Below, piece after piece: positions 36,792 to 47,620 of a stretch of 64,000 bases of DNA; the stretch's first letter is position 1; every line of letters begins with the position of its first letter. The stretch is from Sordariomycetes sp. S80-01Y. Its lineage: Eukaryota; Ascomycota; Sordariomycetes. A program made the position numbers and the translations under genes. Under the pieces are notes generated by a model. It saw only the letters and a list, made by a program, of their open reading frames with translations. It searched no databases and had not been told where the DNA came from. Location of the stretch: contig JAXQJY010000032.1 in assembly GCA_037042185.1 (NCBI GenBank), positions 2,666,001 through 2,730,000 of the forward strand, given 5' to 3'.

Positions 36792-37596
36792 TCACAGAAG
36801 CCACGCGTCGAACCAGTTGATGGCTTGTAGGAATGCAGCCTCCTTTGCGAACTTTGTAACCTTGGTGCTTGTATCTCCGCGACAGGCGAAGCCATGCTCG
36901 ACACCAGAGTAGAGAGTGATCTGGTATGGCTGTCTTGTGTCCTTAAGTATGACCTCCGACTCGTGTCGCTTCTCCGTGGGGAAGATGTCATCCATCTCAG
37001 CGGCGGCAACACTAAGGGGGCCTGTAATGGCAGAAAGCTCCTCCTTGTCGACAAAGCTGGGATGGGCCATATACCCCACGTCGACACCTGTCTTGAAGTG
37101 CCTGGCGACGTATTTGGCACCGAGACAATAACCAATGGCGCCAATTTTGGTGGCTTGGAACTGTTCTTTCAGGATATTGATGCCTGCAGAGACAACGGGA
37201 TCAATAGACTCAGGCGTGTGAGGCTGCTTGCCGCTGCTTCCGTTGAAAATCCACTGGACTGGATCGGAGCCAGAAAAGCTATCACCCTTGAAGACGTCGG
37301 GAAGGAGAGTTGTGTATCCATTTGCGGCTAGTTGATCGCAGATCAATTTTGCACTATCGGCAAATCCAAAGATGTCAGGGAGATAGATAATAGCAACACC
37401 ATTGTGTGCCTTCTCCTCAGGTGCCTCTGCAACATAGGCGTCTAAGGACCCATCCCCAATCTTAATCATCTTGCCCGTCGGAGTGCCTCTAGAAAGTAAT
37501 GTAGTCAGCGAAAATGGGCTGGATGAGACTTTGGATCTGATCCTACTCATGTTTGACACCGACGGTGCAGCACTTCCCAGGAAGGTTGGAAGCCAT
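36792..37596 (-). CDS. dienelactone hydrolase family protein
   Basis: Exons 37596-37547 and 37488-36792 give 248 residues; the 58-base intron is GTAGGA..CTAG. The start MASNLPGKCCTVGVKHEGTP is typical of fungal family members. The alpha/beta-hydrolase fold shows the family triad: nucleophile Cys138 in GYCLGA, Asp183/184 in EMDDIF and His215 in VEHGFACRGD. The family opens lactones such as dienelactone to maleylacetate in aromatic breakdown; many fungal members have other or unknown ester or lactone substrates. It is read divergently from the Zn2Cys6 regulator with 370 bases between, and I count it as the left edge of the cluster. It is cytosolic; no signal peptide is seen. Confidence 0.9.
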
Positions 37597-37966
37597 GATG
37601 CCGAGGTGAGTGAGAATTGTCCAATGTTTGTTGTTGATGTGATTAACAAATAGCGAGTCAATGCTGGACACCTCAATAGACAATTAATAAAGAACCTATG
37701 AACAATCATGTCTACAACTCTCATCTATACTTTCTAATCCGAAGGAGCGGCTATGGGCCGAAGCTATCGATAAGGTACATACCCGCCGCCGAAGCCACGA
37801 CTCAGGAACTAGAGGCGCAACATCCTTGCTATCAGGACCCACGCGCGCACGACGACCTCGGAAGATCAACGTCACACGACATGAGGTGACCGGACCAGTT
37901 GACTGAAGAGGGCAGGTTCATGTCATTACATTTCCACGGACTGATGTCTGGCATTGCTTCACCAAC
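37597..37966. promoter_or_regulatory. bidirectional promoter, dienelactone hydrolase / Zn2Cys6 regulator
   Basis: This 370-base region is shared by two divergent genes. It contains CCGGACC (reverse GGTCCGG) at 37890-37896, 71 bases before the regulator ATG. The same heptamer occurs in the other cluster promoters, so it is a candidate operator for autoregulation. Confidence 0.45.
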
Positions 37967-40741
37967 ATGATGCCCGGATCTGGCCCGAGTCCAGACTCGG
38001 AACAGTCCAGCAACCGTGATGCCGGAATCGACTCGAGTGGACCACGAGTATGGCGAGCTTGTCTGCCGTGTCGTCGCAAAAAGGTATGCTTACCAAGATC
38101 TCTCTCCGAATGGAACTAATCAGCTGGGTTGCTCAGGTTAAGTGTGATGGAAAGCAGCCTTGCTACAACTGCAGCTCCCGAAACCAGGACTGCGGGTTTC
38201 CACTGAGCAACGATAATGCTTCTGCTAGTCGACAGTGCGTGATCATGGCCTCTGAGTGATCCAGGAACTGACGTGAAGGAAGTTATGCTACCTCATTCGA
38301 AGCCCGCTGCCAACAGATGACCTCCTTGTGTGACCGACTGGAGAATCTGGCAGGGCAGTTGACCAATTCCATACAAGCCCTCGGAGGAAGCTCTGGGCCG
38401 CAGCCAGCAACTACAGACAAAGCGCAGGCGGATCTCTTGCAAGCGGCGCAAGTTCTACGGTCTATGCCGGACCTGCGAAATGTAGGCCAGCATAATGTTG
38501 ACACGCAGCATCACCCTTTTGGATCCTTGACAGATACTAGTCCACGGGGACTTAGCCATGCCTTTACATCAATGCCGCCTCACGGTCATCTTGAATATCT
38601 TCCTCAAGTCGGTGACGAGGACCTCGATAGTGTCATTGATGATCCTGAGGGCGACGCTTCAAATCGCAACGCACAAGACCACAGAGGTGCGGGCGCTCTG
38701 GTCAGGGACTCCTATGGTTACCCACGGTAGGTATACTTTTTCTGTGTGGCGTTCTCAAACATGCTGACCCCATTAGGTTCATTGGCGGCGCGAGCAGCAG
38801 CGTGCTCATCGAAGCCGCTCACAGTGTGTCTCCTCACACCACTGCACACGTGCCGTTGGCCGATCAGAATGGCGGGCAGGCCGATCCTGATGCGCAACAA
38901 ACTGAGATTCCAATCTTTGTGCGGGGCAAAGTATGGCCAGAACTCCCATTCCTGCCTCGGCCGGAACAGCTCACAAAACCGCCACAATACGTCTCGGATC
39001 TTCTCATACGATTATATTTCGACCAGTTGCACTATACTCTCCCGGTGGTGTTTAAACCTCATTTCATGAGAAGCTATCGACAGATGGTCAGGAAGGACCC
39101 GGAATCCATTCAGAGCAGCTCAACGGATCGAAGATTTCTCATGATCTTCTACGCTATCTGTGCTTGCGCCTCGAGCCTGCTTCCTTCTACATCTGATACC
39201 GGGTTTCCCGGCATCGAACACTACGAGAAAGCTCTGCTCCTGTATTATGCCTCGACCGGAGAGGCATCGCTTGAACGAGTTCAGTGCCTGGCCCTGTTAT
39301 CGATGTGTGCCGCGGGATGGAATACTTTGACCCAGAGTTGGATTTTGGCAGGCCAAGCTGTCAGAGCTGCTCAAGACATAGGCATTCACCTGAGCAGGCG
39401 CACGGTAGGCCTAATTACTGAGAAACGTATTCCAGAGCCTTGCTCACATTCGGGCGACAGATCGTATCACATCCAGCCACAAGCGCTACCCCTCGCACGG
39501 ACCTACTAGAGCAGCACATATCACGAAGGATTTGGTGGAGTGTGTATATTCTCGACCGGTGAGTGAAACCGGCATGCTTCTTTCTGATATGTCCTGAGCC
39601 AACATAAACAGATGCTCGTCAATATGCTTGGGCAGGCCGATGGCTGCCCACGACGAGGATTGTGATTGGGAGCTAGCCTTGAACCTGAGCGATGAGCAGC
39701 TCGAGCGCCAATTCGGCAATTCTTCCGCCCAAAATGCGACTTACATCTCGCCTTTAGACCCCCCTTCAATCATTGGGTTTCTCGCTTTCACTCGTCTATG
39801 TCGCATTTCCGGAAAGGTTCAGCAATTGGGCACGCCTCACCGACTTCGCGAGCTATTCTCGGCTGACCCTAGCCGGTCGGCCAAGTTCCTGTCCCGAGTT
39901 TCTGCTTACGATCAGTCTTTGCAGGATTGGCTCGACAATCTGCCAGACAGCATCCGTTTCTCAGCTAACAAGGCAAGCGGCGAAACCAGCGGCGGCCAAG
40001 ATCTGATCATGTGTGTCGTGAGCTTCATTGTTCATGCGGGATCCCTCCTGAATCTATATCGGTAAGGGAATACCTATTACGCGTCTGTATGCCTGGCTGA
40101 CCGATGTGACAACAGATGCCTTATCGGACACTCAAGCCAGTCACCTACGACAACTCCTCCCGAGACAATTAATCCTGCAGAGTGCATCGCGCAGTGTAAG
40201 AGCGCCGCGAGGAGCTGTATAAATGCAGCCGAGATGGTGCGCGACCTAGTGCCCCCTTCTCACTATCTCGCTATCTGCGTCCATTATCTCACCTTATCCG
40301 GCGTAGTACTGTAAGTACCAGACATCTCTCAGGTATCATAGTTGCACGCACTGAGAAATTCGAAGGCTTCGTCTACCATCTGATCAGCCTCAGAACGAAA
40401 TTATTGCCGACGTCGAGAAGTGTGCGGGCTTCTTGAAGTCACTTGAGCAGCGGTGGTCTGGCGCAGCTCGGAGCCGCGCAATAGTTGAAAAGCTGTTGGA
40501 GGACTATCGTAACAACCCCACAACCTCAACACAATTTCCTCGTCAAGGCGATGGAAGCTCGATGCCCCAAAACGAGTCATGGACTGGCTCGGCTGAGAAA
40601 AGGGCATTTGAGGCTTTCCCAGATGGTCTGCACACGGATCCCGCTGAGGATGATTTCTACCTGAATCAGCTTCTCGGAACAGAGCTCTTTGCATTTGAGA
40701 ATGCAAACACGGGACTAATGGGGCCTTGGGGTAGACTTTGA
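37967..40741 (+). CDS. Zn2Cys6 binuclear-cluster transcription factor with fungal-specific domain
   Basis: Exons 37967-38083, 38137-38234, 38283-38726, 38777-39404, 39461-39558, 39612-40061, 40116-40310 and 40366-40741 give 801 residues. The zinc cluster is Cys32, 35, 42, 48, 51 and 58 (C-x2-C-x6-C-x5-C-x2-C-x6-C), split by the first intron after RRKK. A short helix (FEARCQQMTSLCDRLENLAG) after it may pair monomers. The middle holds the fungal-specific regulatory domain: LLIRLYFDQLHYTLPVVFKP, AAQDIGIHL, then RRIWWSVYILDR and SICLGRPMA across an intron. The start could be either of two adjacent ATGs. It sits inside the catabolic cluster and is the obvious candidate regulator; its target sites would contain CGG triplets, as seen in the nearby promoters. 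All exon phases agree. Confidence 0.9.
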
Positions 40742-41187
40742 TGCAAACCAAGCATCGAATGGAATGTTGACTACCCTTTACTCGCCTCTGCAATATGCTC
40801 GTTTGTCATGCTAGATTGCGGTGCTCCCTATGCCTAGACAGTAGATCCGACGTTGAAATGGTTGCGGCCCGCTGCTTCGAAACCCTGGCCCATATCCGAT
40901 GCTACCCTCAATTAGTGCACATCGAATATACCCATTCTCTAGAATCAACGAATTGCAAGTGGGCGATTTCTATTACCATTCCCCTTGATTGCGTGAGGGG
41001 TCCGGGCGGATCTGTTCCGATCTCCTATCTGCGGATCCTGCTACCCCAAATGCTGGTGAGGAGAATATCCGACACGACTCATATCCGCGGCAGAACACCT
41101 CAATTCTTTGACTCTGTGCACAAGGAATGTGAAATATCGACACAATCATAGACTGAACAAAGATTCACTGAGTATACTGTCGAAACT
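40742..41187. promoter_or_regulatory. promoter of the SnoaL-like cluster gene
   Basis: This 446-base gap holds the 3' end of the regulator gene and the promoter of the next gene. GGTCCGGGC lies at 40999-41007, about 180 bases before the ATG, matching the shared cluster motif. Confidence 0.45.
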
Positions 41188-42619
41188 ATGGCTCAACCAC
41201 CCTCCGCTGAGCTCCCCGGCATCGAAGATCTTCCCAACGGCCCGAAACTTCACTTCGCAACCAATGTGTCGCTACAATCACCTCTATCCCGGCGGGGGAA
41301 AGGCCCGGGTCTAATTGTGATCGATCCCGGTTACAAATTGTCAGAGTACCCGTCGGCCGAGCCGCCGTCGACGACGTTGGATCCGGCGCCGCAGTACAAA
41401 TGGGCAGAAGAGGGCTATGCGGTCGTGCGGATCGTGATAAGGCCCTCTCCCGAGGATGGGGATCTGGACCTGCCAAAGGCTTTGTCCACATCTCTGGATC
41501 TCTTCAAGAGTTTTGAGGACTGTGATGTCAAGGACAAGTTCGCGCTGATTGGTAAGTATGCGAGAATCCAGAAGCAGAGGGTCCAGTCGCTGATGTCGTT
41601 ATTTTGCAGTGTATGGAACGCCTGAAGAGTACCCTAGCTCGTTCGCCAGTGATCTTGAAAAGCTGGTGGACAGTGAGCCAAAGATTGTTGCAAGCGTGTG
41701 CTTCGCCAGTTTCTTCAATGCCTCTACCTCTTCCCGACCCCAACTAGTTCATCTTCACGGCAAAGACAGCCCGGCAGAGAAAGCTGGGGTCAAGGTGTTC
41801 ACCTACCCCGAGGTCTCCTCGGCTGATTTCATCATACCCGAGAGCCCGGGGTTCTCCTATTCAAGTGCCGCTGTGTCGCATACTAGGAGTCTTGGGTTCA
41901 TCAAGAAGCACTTGGACGGGCCATACTTCGACCTGGAGGCCATCTGGGACGAGCACACGTACTTTGAATTTGAGAACCGATCCGTCGAGAAGACCATGGC
42001 GACTATGGTCAGAGAACCATACGTGAACCACATCCCAACAGTGAGAGAACTTGTGGTGTTGTCGCATTCCAATGCTAACATCGCTTCTAGATGACCGGAG
42101 GCATCGGTCGCAAACGCCTCACGGATTTCTATACGAACCATTTCATATGGAACAACCCCGATGATACGGTACTCGAGCTGATCAGTCGGACGGTCGGCGT
42201 GGACCGCATCGTGGATGAGTTCATCTTTGTATTCACGCATACCAAGGAGGTCGACTGGCTGTGAGATACCCTGACAAACCCCTGAAGGCCGCGAGACTGA
42301 CACATCCGCTAGTATTCCAGGTATTCCAGCAACTGGAATTAAACTGCGCATCCCCTTCCATGCTGTTGTCAACATTCGTGGTGACAGGCTATACCACGAG
42401 CACATTGGATGGGATCAGTCAACAGTGCTCAGGCAACTCGGCATGCTGCCAGAGTACCTGCCGTTCCCTCATTCAGTACCGGGGCATGAGAAAAAGAAGC
42501 TGGAGTGCAAGCTGCCGGTGGCAGGCGTGGAGACGTCTCTGAAGATGAAGGATCAAAGAAGCGTTGAGAGCAATACTCTCTTTGTCCCGGCCGGCGAGGG
42601 CCTAAGAGAATGCAAATAG
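41188..42619 (+). CDS. two-part protein: degenerate dienelactone-hydrolase-like half plus SnoaL/NTF2-like half
   Basis: Exons 41188-41551, 41610-42040, 42091-42260 and 42313-42619 give 423 residues. The first half (about 20-215) resembles the alpha/beta fold of dienelactone hydrolases (PGLIVIDPG, KWAEEGYAVVRI), but at the nucleophile site I read IVASVCFASF rather than the G-x-C-x-G motif, so it may not be a working hydrolase. The second half (about 225-370) is SnoaL/NTF2-like: YFDLEAIWDEHTYFEF, REPYVNHIPTMTGGIG, DEFIFVFTHTKEVDWL, PFHAVVNIRGDRLYHEHIGW. Fungal proteins of this build are often named carboxymethylenebutenolidase, without proof. It ends 69 bases from the convergent aldo-keto reductase gene. 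The acceptor at 42312 (CTAG), not the CAG eight bases on, keeps the frame. Confidence 0.82.
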
Positions 42620-42625
42620 GCTCAC

Positions 42626-42631
42626 AATAAA
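42626..42631 (+). terminator. AATAAA just after the SnoaL-like gene
   Basis: The hexamer starts seven bases after the stop codon in a 69-base gap between convergent genes, so 3' ends of the two genes probably overlap. Confidence 0.3.
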
Positions 42632-42688
42632 CATTGTGGCAATCTCATGCAAATATGGCGTCAAGTCTACCATCGATTGAAGTCATAT

Positions 42689-43724
42689 CTATGATCTACC
42701 CTCCTCTTTATCGAAGTCCTTTGCAAAGTAACCCCTCACCCACTTCCCCTTTCCGCTGTCCGCAATTCTCTGACACTCCTCTTCTGTTAAGCGGAACGAG
42801 ACTACTTCTTTCAACATGAGGGCCATTCTCTCCTTCTTCGAACTCGTCGTGACGACAGCTGCCCCCTTCTCAACGACCCACCGCGAGAGAACCGCCTGCT
42901 CACTCACGGCATACTTGTCAGCCAATTCGCGGCACACCACCCTCGTCTTGTCCGCGGGCTCGCTCTTGATAGGCGTGAGGCTCGAGTATCCCTGGAGCGC
43001 GATTCCGTGCTCTTTCATGAAGGCGTACAGGTCCGGCTGCTGAAGGTAGGGGTGGATTTCGATTTGGTTGACCGCTGGCTTTACCTTGGCGGTGTCGAGG
43101 ACAACTTTGAGATTGGAGATGGAGTGGTTCGAAAGACCAATGCGTTTGGCAAGACCACGCTCGAGACAGCGTTCCATGCCGGCCCAAGCGGACTGCAGTT
43201 CGGAAGGGGATGACGCCGGGAAGGGCGAGTGGATGAGATATCTAGGGTCCTCGATCAGCAAGAGAAGCGTCCGACCACGGAAGGGATGGAATACAGGTCC
43301 ACATAGTCCGTCTGGAGCTTTTTGAGACTGGCCTCCAGGTCTCCTTCGACATCATCGACCTTCTCGGCTTTCGTGCTGAGGAAGAAGTCCGAACGAGGGA
43401 ATCGCGATTCTTTTATCGCGATGCCTACTTCCTGCTCGGTTCCATACGCTAGGTCCACGTAAGTCCAGAGACAAATCGGTCAAACACACCGAGACTGACC
43501 TTGGGCTCCGTCGAGAAACCGGAAGCCTACTTCAATTGCAGCCTTGACGGCGTCAACAGTCGGTTGATGGATGACGCTGGCGTCGCTATCTGGGTCTTTG
43601 TACCACGCAGTCCCGGTGCCAAAAAGGAGTGGCTACTGGCTTATCAGCAATGCCCAGCTTGGTGAGACCGAGTCGTACTTACGCCAGGCAGTGGAGGCAG
43701 GTCAACATCGTTGCGAGAGGCCAT
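42689..43724 (-). CDS. aldo-keto reductase
   Basis: Exons 43724-43683, 43632-43500, 43448-43295 and 43241-42689 give 293 residues. The TIM-barrel family tetrad is complete: Asp55 and Tyr60 (FLDGAQAYGTE), Lys85 (LSTKAEK) and His114 (YLIHSPF). IGLSNHSISNLKVVL, PAVNQIEIHPYLQQ and the C-terminal KKERMALMLKEVVSFRLTEEE are typical. It should be a cytosolic NADPH-dependent reductase of an aldehyde or ketone, or the reverse polyol dehydrogenase; the substrate is unknown. Its promoter carries the cluster motif and a tandem 21-base repeat. Confidence 0.93.
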
Positions 43725-44183
43725 CTTGGTTAGGTACAGTTTGAGTCGTAATATAAATCTGGCACGGCGGCGCAACAATTGCAGTCTCTCTCATGGGGGC
43801 CGTAAGGGGTAAATAGGGGTCAGTTCGAGGCCGCTTCCAGGGAGCAGATGATCGAGGTGCCACTCCCGACTTCGGCTCGCCACAGCCGACATCATCGATT
43901 TCAAAGGTCCGGGACTCCGGCCGTGTGGGACCGAGCTCCGGCCGTGTGGGACCGGGAAGCTGTATTATGAGCAGGGGACGATCTGTGATTAGAAATGTTG
44001 TCGTCTTGAAAGTGCCATTCTCGACCGTCTGGAAGTCAGCCGAGCTGTTGGTGCTGCATGGCTGGATCGGGACTATGCTCAAGACGTATGCGCGGAAGAG
44101 TACGAAGGCGATAAGGGCAGGGCACTCGTGAATTGACAACTACTAGGTTCAAGAACCAGTTTCATGTAAGAGCTATCTATAGG
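43725..44183 (-). promoter_or_regulatory. aldo-keto reductase promoter with cluster motif
   Basis: This 459-base gap holds the dehydrogenase 3' end and the reductase promoter. GGTCCGGG at 43906-43913 lies about 182 bases before the reductase ATG and is followed at once by the tandem repeat at 43915-43956. Confidence 0.5.
43915..43956. repeat. two tandem 21-base units with CGG...CCG ends
   Basis: The units 43915-43935 and 43936-43956 differ at one base. Each contains CGGCCGTGTGGGACCG, a CGG-N10-CCG arrangement like those bound by Zn2Cys6 dimers. They lie about 190-230 bases upstream of the aldo-keto reductase start. Confidence 0.75.
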
Positions 44184-45325
44184 CTATTGTTGGTTCATTA
44201 TAACAATCTTAATGTCCTTCTTGGTGTGTTGCCTCTCAAAAGCCTCGGCTCCTTTTGTCAAGGGGAAGGTCGATGTGATCAGAGGCTTCAGGTCAACCAA
44301 CTTCCTTTCCAACAGGCTGATCGCGTCCGCGAAACAGCCAGGAGTGAACCTGACGGTGCCCTTGATGTTGAGCTCCTTCGCCGTGACCAGGAAAAGGGGC
44401 ACAGCAGTAAGTGGCTTGCCCAAGCCAGCCTGGATCATGGTGCCTCCGGACTTCAACATCGCAACTGCCATCTGAACGCAAGCCTCAGCTCCGCTGGCCT
44501 CGACCGTGACGTCGAAGCCGTTACCAAGGTCGTACTTGGAGTTGATCTCCTTCGCATACTCCTGCGCGAACGCCAGGGAGTCCTTGGAAGCATCCGTGTT
44601 CCTGGGAGGTACGATGCCGGCCGTGGCGCCGTACTTCTCCGCGAATTCTGTTCTTGACTTTTCAATGTCGAACATGACGACCTTCTTGACGCCGTATGCT
44701 TTTGCAACGGCGAGGATGAGCAGGCCCAGGGGACCGCAGCCGAAGATGGCCATGGTGTGGTGGGCGTTGAGCGACGCTCTCCTTGCCAGCTGCACCGCGA
44801 TCGCAAGCGGCTGGATTGATCCGGCCTCCTCCCAAGAGACATTCTCTGGTATCGGGACGGTCATAGAGGATTTGCAGGTGAAATACTGGCAAAGGGTGCC
44901 GTCGGTGGGGTCAAGGCCGCAGTATTTGAGGTTTGCGCAGATGTTTGGGTTGCCTTTCACGCAGAACTCGCATCTGTTTCGCATACTGTCAGTTTCAAGT
45001 CTTCTATCCGACTGTTTCTTCGAAGCTCTTACTCCATGCAGGCAAATCCTGGCTCGACAGCCACCCGCTGTCCCACGAAACGGTCCTTGACGTCTTTGCC
45101 AACGTGCTTGACGATGCCCGAGGACTCGTGTCCCAGAACAAGCTGACGGGAAACCTTATCGCTCTCCCAGTTGTGGCAGTCGGAGCCGCAGATTCCCGTC
45201 GAGATGATCTCGACGAGGACGTCATTGTCGCCTGGCGGGAGGATGGGACGCTCTTGGATCTCGAGCTTTCGCGCTCCCACCCACACCACCGCCTTGTTGG
45301 ATGTTGGAAGAGCTGTTTGGGTCAT
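44184..45325 (-). CDS. zinc-dependent medium-chain dehydrogenase, sorbitol/xylitol dehydrogenase type
   Basis: Exons 45325-45033 and 44973-44184 give 360 residues. Catalytic-zinc residues Cys46 (STGICGSDCH) and His66/Glu67 (VLGHES) are present. Structural-zinc cysteines are Cys96, 99, 102 and 110 (C-x2-C-x2-C-x7-C), joined across the intron. The NAD(P) site is FGCGPLGLL, followed by VVMFDIEKSR; the Asp suggests NAD. The family oxidises polyols such as sorbitol, xylitol or arabinitol to ketoses; the real substrate is not given by sequence. An in-frame hydrophobic stretch upstream (to 45490) has no ATG and is taken as leader. It is divergent from the MFS gene, sharing a promoter with the 24-base element. 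Confidence 0.92.
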
Positions 45326-46000
45326 GCTGAGTATTTTGTTACAATTGGTGCAACCCTTCACGATTTCAGGCGGTCCTAGATCTTGTCGCCGGGTCAATTG
45401 GAGTGGTGACTTCAGTGTACTCCCAACGAAGCAGAACAGTGAAACAAGAAGAGAGAGAAAGAACGGAAAGATGCTTATAGACTGCAGCAACGGACGTCGT
45501 GGGCAGCACTCCAGCAGAATACTCCGCTTGATATCTTGTCAGCGGTCTCCCACCGGCCTCGGGTATCCTTTCGCAGGCCACCGGCACGGAGCCCGGACCG
45601 GTGTGAGGGTCCAGGTGCCGACTAGCACCAGCTAATATCCACTAGTCCACTAATTCTGCACTCCAGTGCGATAACGAGCGCCGAGGGCTGGGATAACCCT
45701 GGGCTCTGTCACCACGAGGCATGATACCCCAGATACCACTTGCAGGTCCCCTGCTCCCCTGCCCCCCGAATCAGCTGTGCAGATAAGGCATAGATCAGCT
45801 ATGTCGCCTCTGAGCAATGTCCTTGGCATCGTGGAACAAGGTCACCGCTCCGTGGGATCTGTATAAAGATCCGACCGACGAGGGCTGCCACCCTGTGACC
45901 TGCCTCTCAAAGGTAGTCTACTGCTTCTCTTTCTCTACATCTACGACTTCTCTTGCAGTCTACAATACTTCTTCGTTCAAGTCGACTGTTTCACTGCGAC
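45326..46000. promoter_or_regulatory. bidirectional promoter, zinc dehydrogenase / MFS transporter
   Basis: This 675-base region lies between divergent starts. A 24-base element at 45578-45601 contains CCGGCACGGAGCCCGGACC and is found again, inverted, before the aldolase gene. A related partial copy (GCCGGTGGGAGA, minus strand) lies at 45545-45556. A TATAAA box at 45862-45867 lies 139 bases before the transporter ATG. Confidence 0.6.
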
Positions 46001-47620
46001 ATGGCCACTGAACAGAAGGTCCCGGCCTCCACGGCAGATTCTGCCCTCGACATGGACAACGCAACCAACCGACACCTGGTCCCAACCTGGGACCCGGCCG
46101 TCGAAAAGGCGCTCGTACGGAAGGTTGACATGCGCATCTTCCCCATAATGATCGTTCTCTTCGTCCTCAACTTCATTGACCGCAATAACTTCGCCAATGC
46201 GCGTCTCAGGGGTCTCGAGGAGGATCTCAACCTCACCGACGTCCAGTACCAGACGTGCATTTCCATCCTCCTCGTGGGCTACGTCGCCATGCAAGTTCCC
46301 TCCAACATGATCCTCAACAAGCTGAGCCGGCCGAGCTGGTACCTCTGCGCCTGTGTTGCCGTCTGGGGTCTGATCTCGGCAGCCACTGGCGCCATTCAGA
46401 ACTTCACCGGCGCAGTCCTTTGCCGTTTCTTCCTCGGCTGCGTTGAGGCGAGCTTCTTTCCCGGTAGCCTGCTCTTTCTATCGAGATGGTACACCAGAAA
46501 GGAGATGCAGCTTCGAGTTACCATCCTGAACACAGGCAACTTGGCTGCCCAGGGGTTCGGCGGGTTGATCGCTGCTGGGATCCTCTCCAACATGGAGGGC
46601 GACGCTGGTCTGCGTGCTTGGAGGTGGCTCTTCATCGTCGAGGGTGCCATCACCATTGCCCTTGCCGCCGTCGCGCTCTTCATCTTGCCAGATTATCCTG
46701 GCACGACTAAGTGGCTCACACCGGAGCAGAGGAGGGTCGCTGAAGACCGTCTCGCCCTTGACAACGGTCTGGCTGGTGGCTCTGCCGAGGATGAAGACGT
46801 GACTGCGTGGCAGGGACTGGTCATGGCATGCAAGGACATCAAGGTCTGGCTTCTGGGTCTTGCGTACCACGCCACCATCATGGGACTTAGCGTAGGTCCC
46901 CCTCTATTGTCCTGACATTTACGTCGAGCGATGTTTTACTGACGGAAACTCATAGTTCGTCTTCTTCTTCCCAACCATCACTCAAGCCCTCGGCTACGGA
47001 ACGACCGTTACTCTCTTGCTCACCGCACCGCCTTGGATGTTCGCCGTGTTGGTCGCCCTGCCGAACGCCTGGCACGCCGACAAGACAGGAGAGAGGTTCT
47101 TCCACTACTTTATCCCAGCGCTGACATGCATCACGGGATACATTATCTCCATGACGACGAGGACCACGGCTCCTCGGTACGTGGCCATGTTCCTGATGAC
47201 TGGTAAGTCCCTGGTACCCGGCTCTTTCCACTTCTCCATCGCTAATTGCCTCCGTGATCAGTTGGTTTCGCATCCGGCTTCGTCATCCTCGCCTGGATCT
47301 CGAACACCATCCCCCGTCCAGCGGCGAAGAAGGCGGCAGCCATTGCGATGGTTAACGCCATGGGCAACATTGGCAGCATCCCTGGATCCTATATCTGGCC
47401 GGCCAAGTACGGTCCGTTTTACGTGGAGTCGTTCGGTGCCGAGATTGCTTTGCTAGGTTTCGCTTGCACGGCAGCCCTTGGTCTTCGCTTCTACCTGCGG
47501 GCACAAAACAAGAAGCTCGACCGCGAGGATGCTATGCGGGCATCGACGGAGGCCAATCCGAAGGAGCTTGGCCCCGAAGAGGGTGTCACTCAAGCCAAGG
47601 GCTTCCGCTACCTATACTAG
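46001..47620 (+). CDS. MFS transporter, anion:cation symporter (Dal5/Tna1-like) family
   Basis: Exons 46001-46891, 46956-47202 and 47262-47620 give 498 residues. The family signature is clear: RKVDMRIFPIMIVLFVLNFIDRNNFANAR in the first segments, VGYVAMQVPSNMILNKL, RFFLGCVEASFFPGSLLFLSRWY, then a loop with PDYPGTTKWLTPEQR. About 12 membrane segments are expected, with both ends inside. Family members carry organic anions such as allantoate, nicotinate, vitamins and sugar acids with protons across the plasma membrane. Its place beside an aldolase and dehydrogenases suggests uptake of the cluster substrate, probably an acid (inference). Confidence 0.93.

Noticed and set aside
45326-45490. In-frame hydrophobic N-terminal extension of the zinc dehydrogenase that looks like a signal anchor
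   Set aside because: It has no ATG start (opens with TTG), and the family is cytosolic with a start matching the ATG at 45325.
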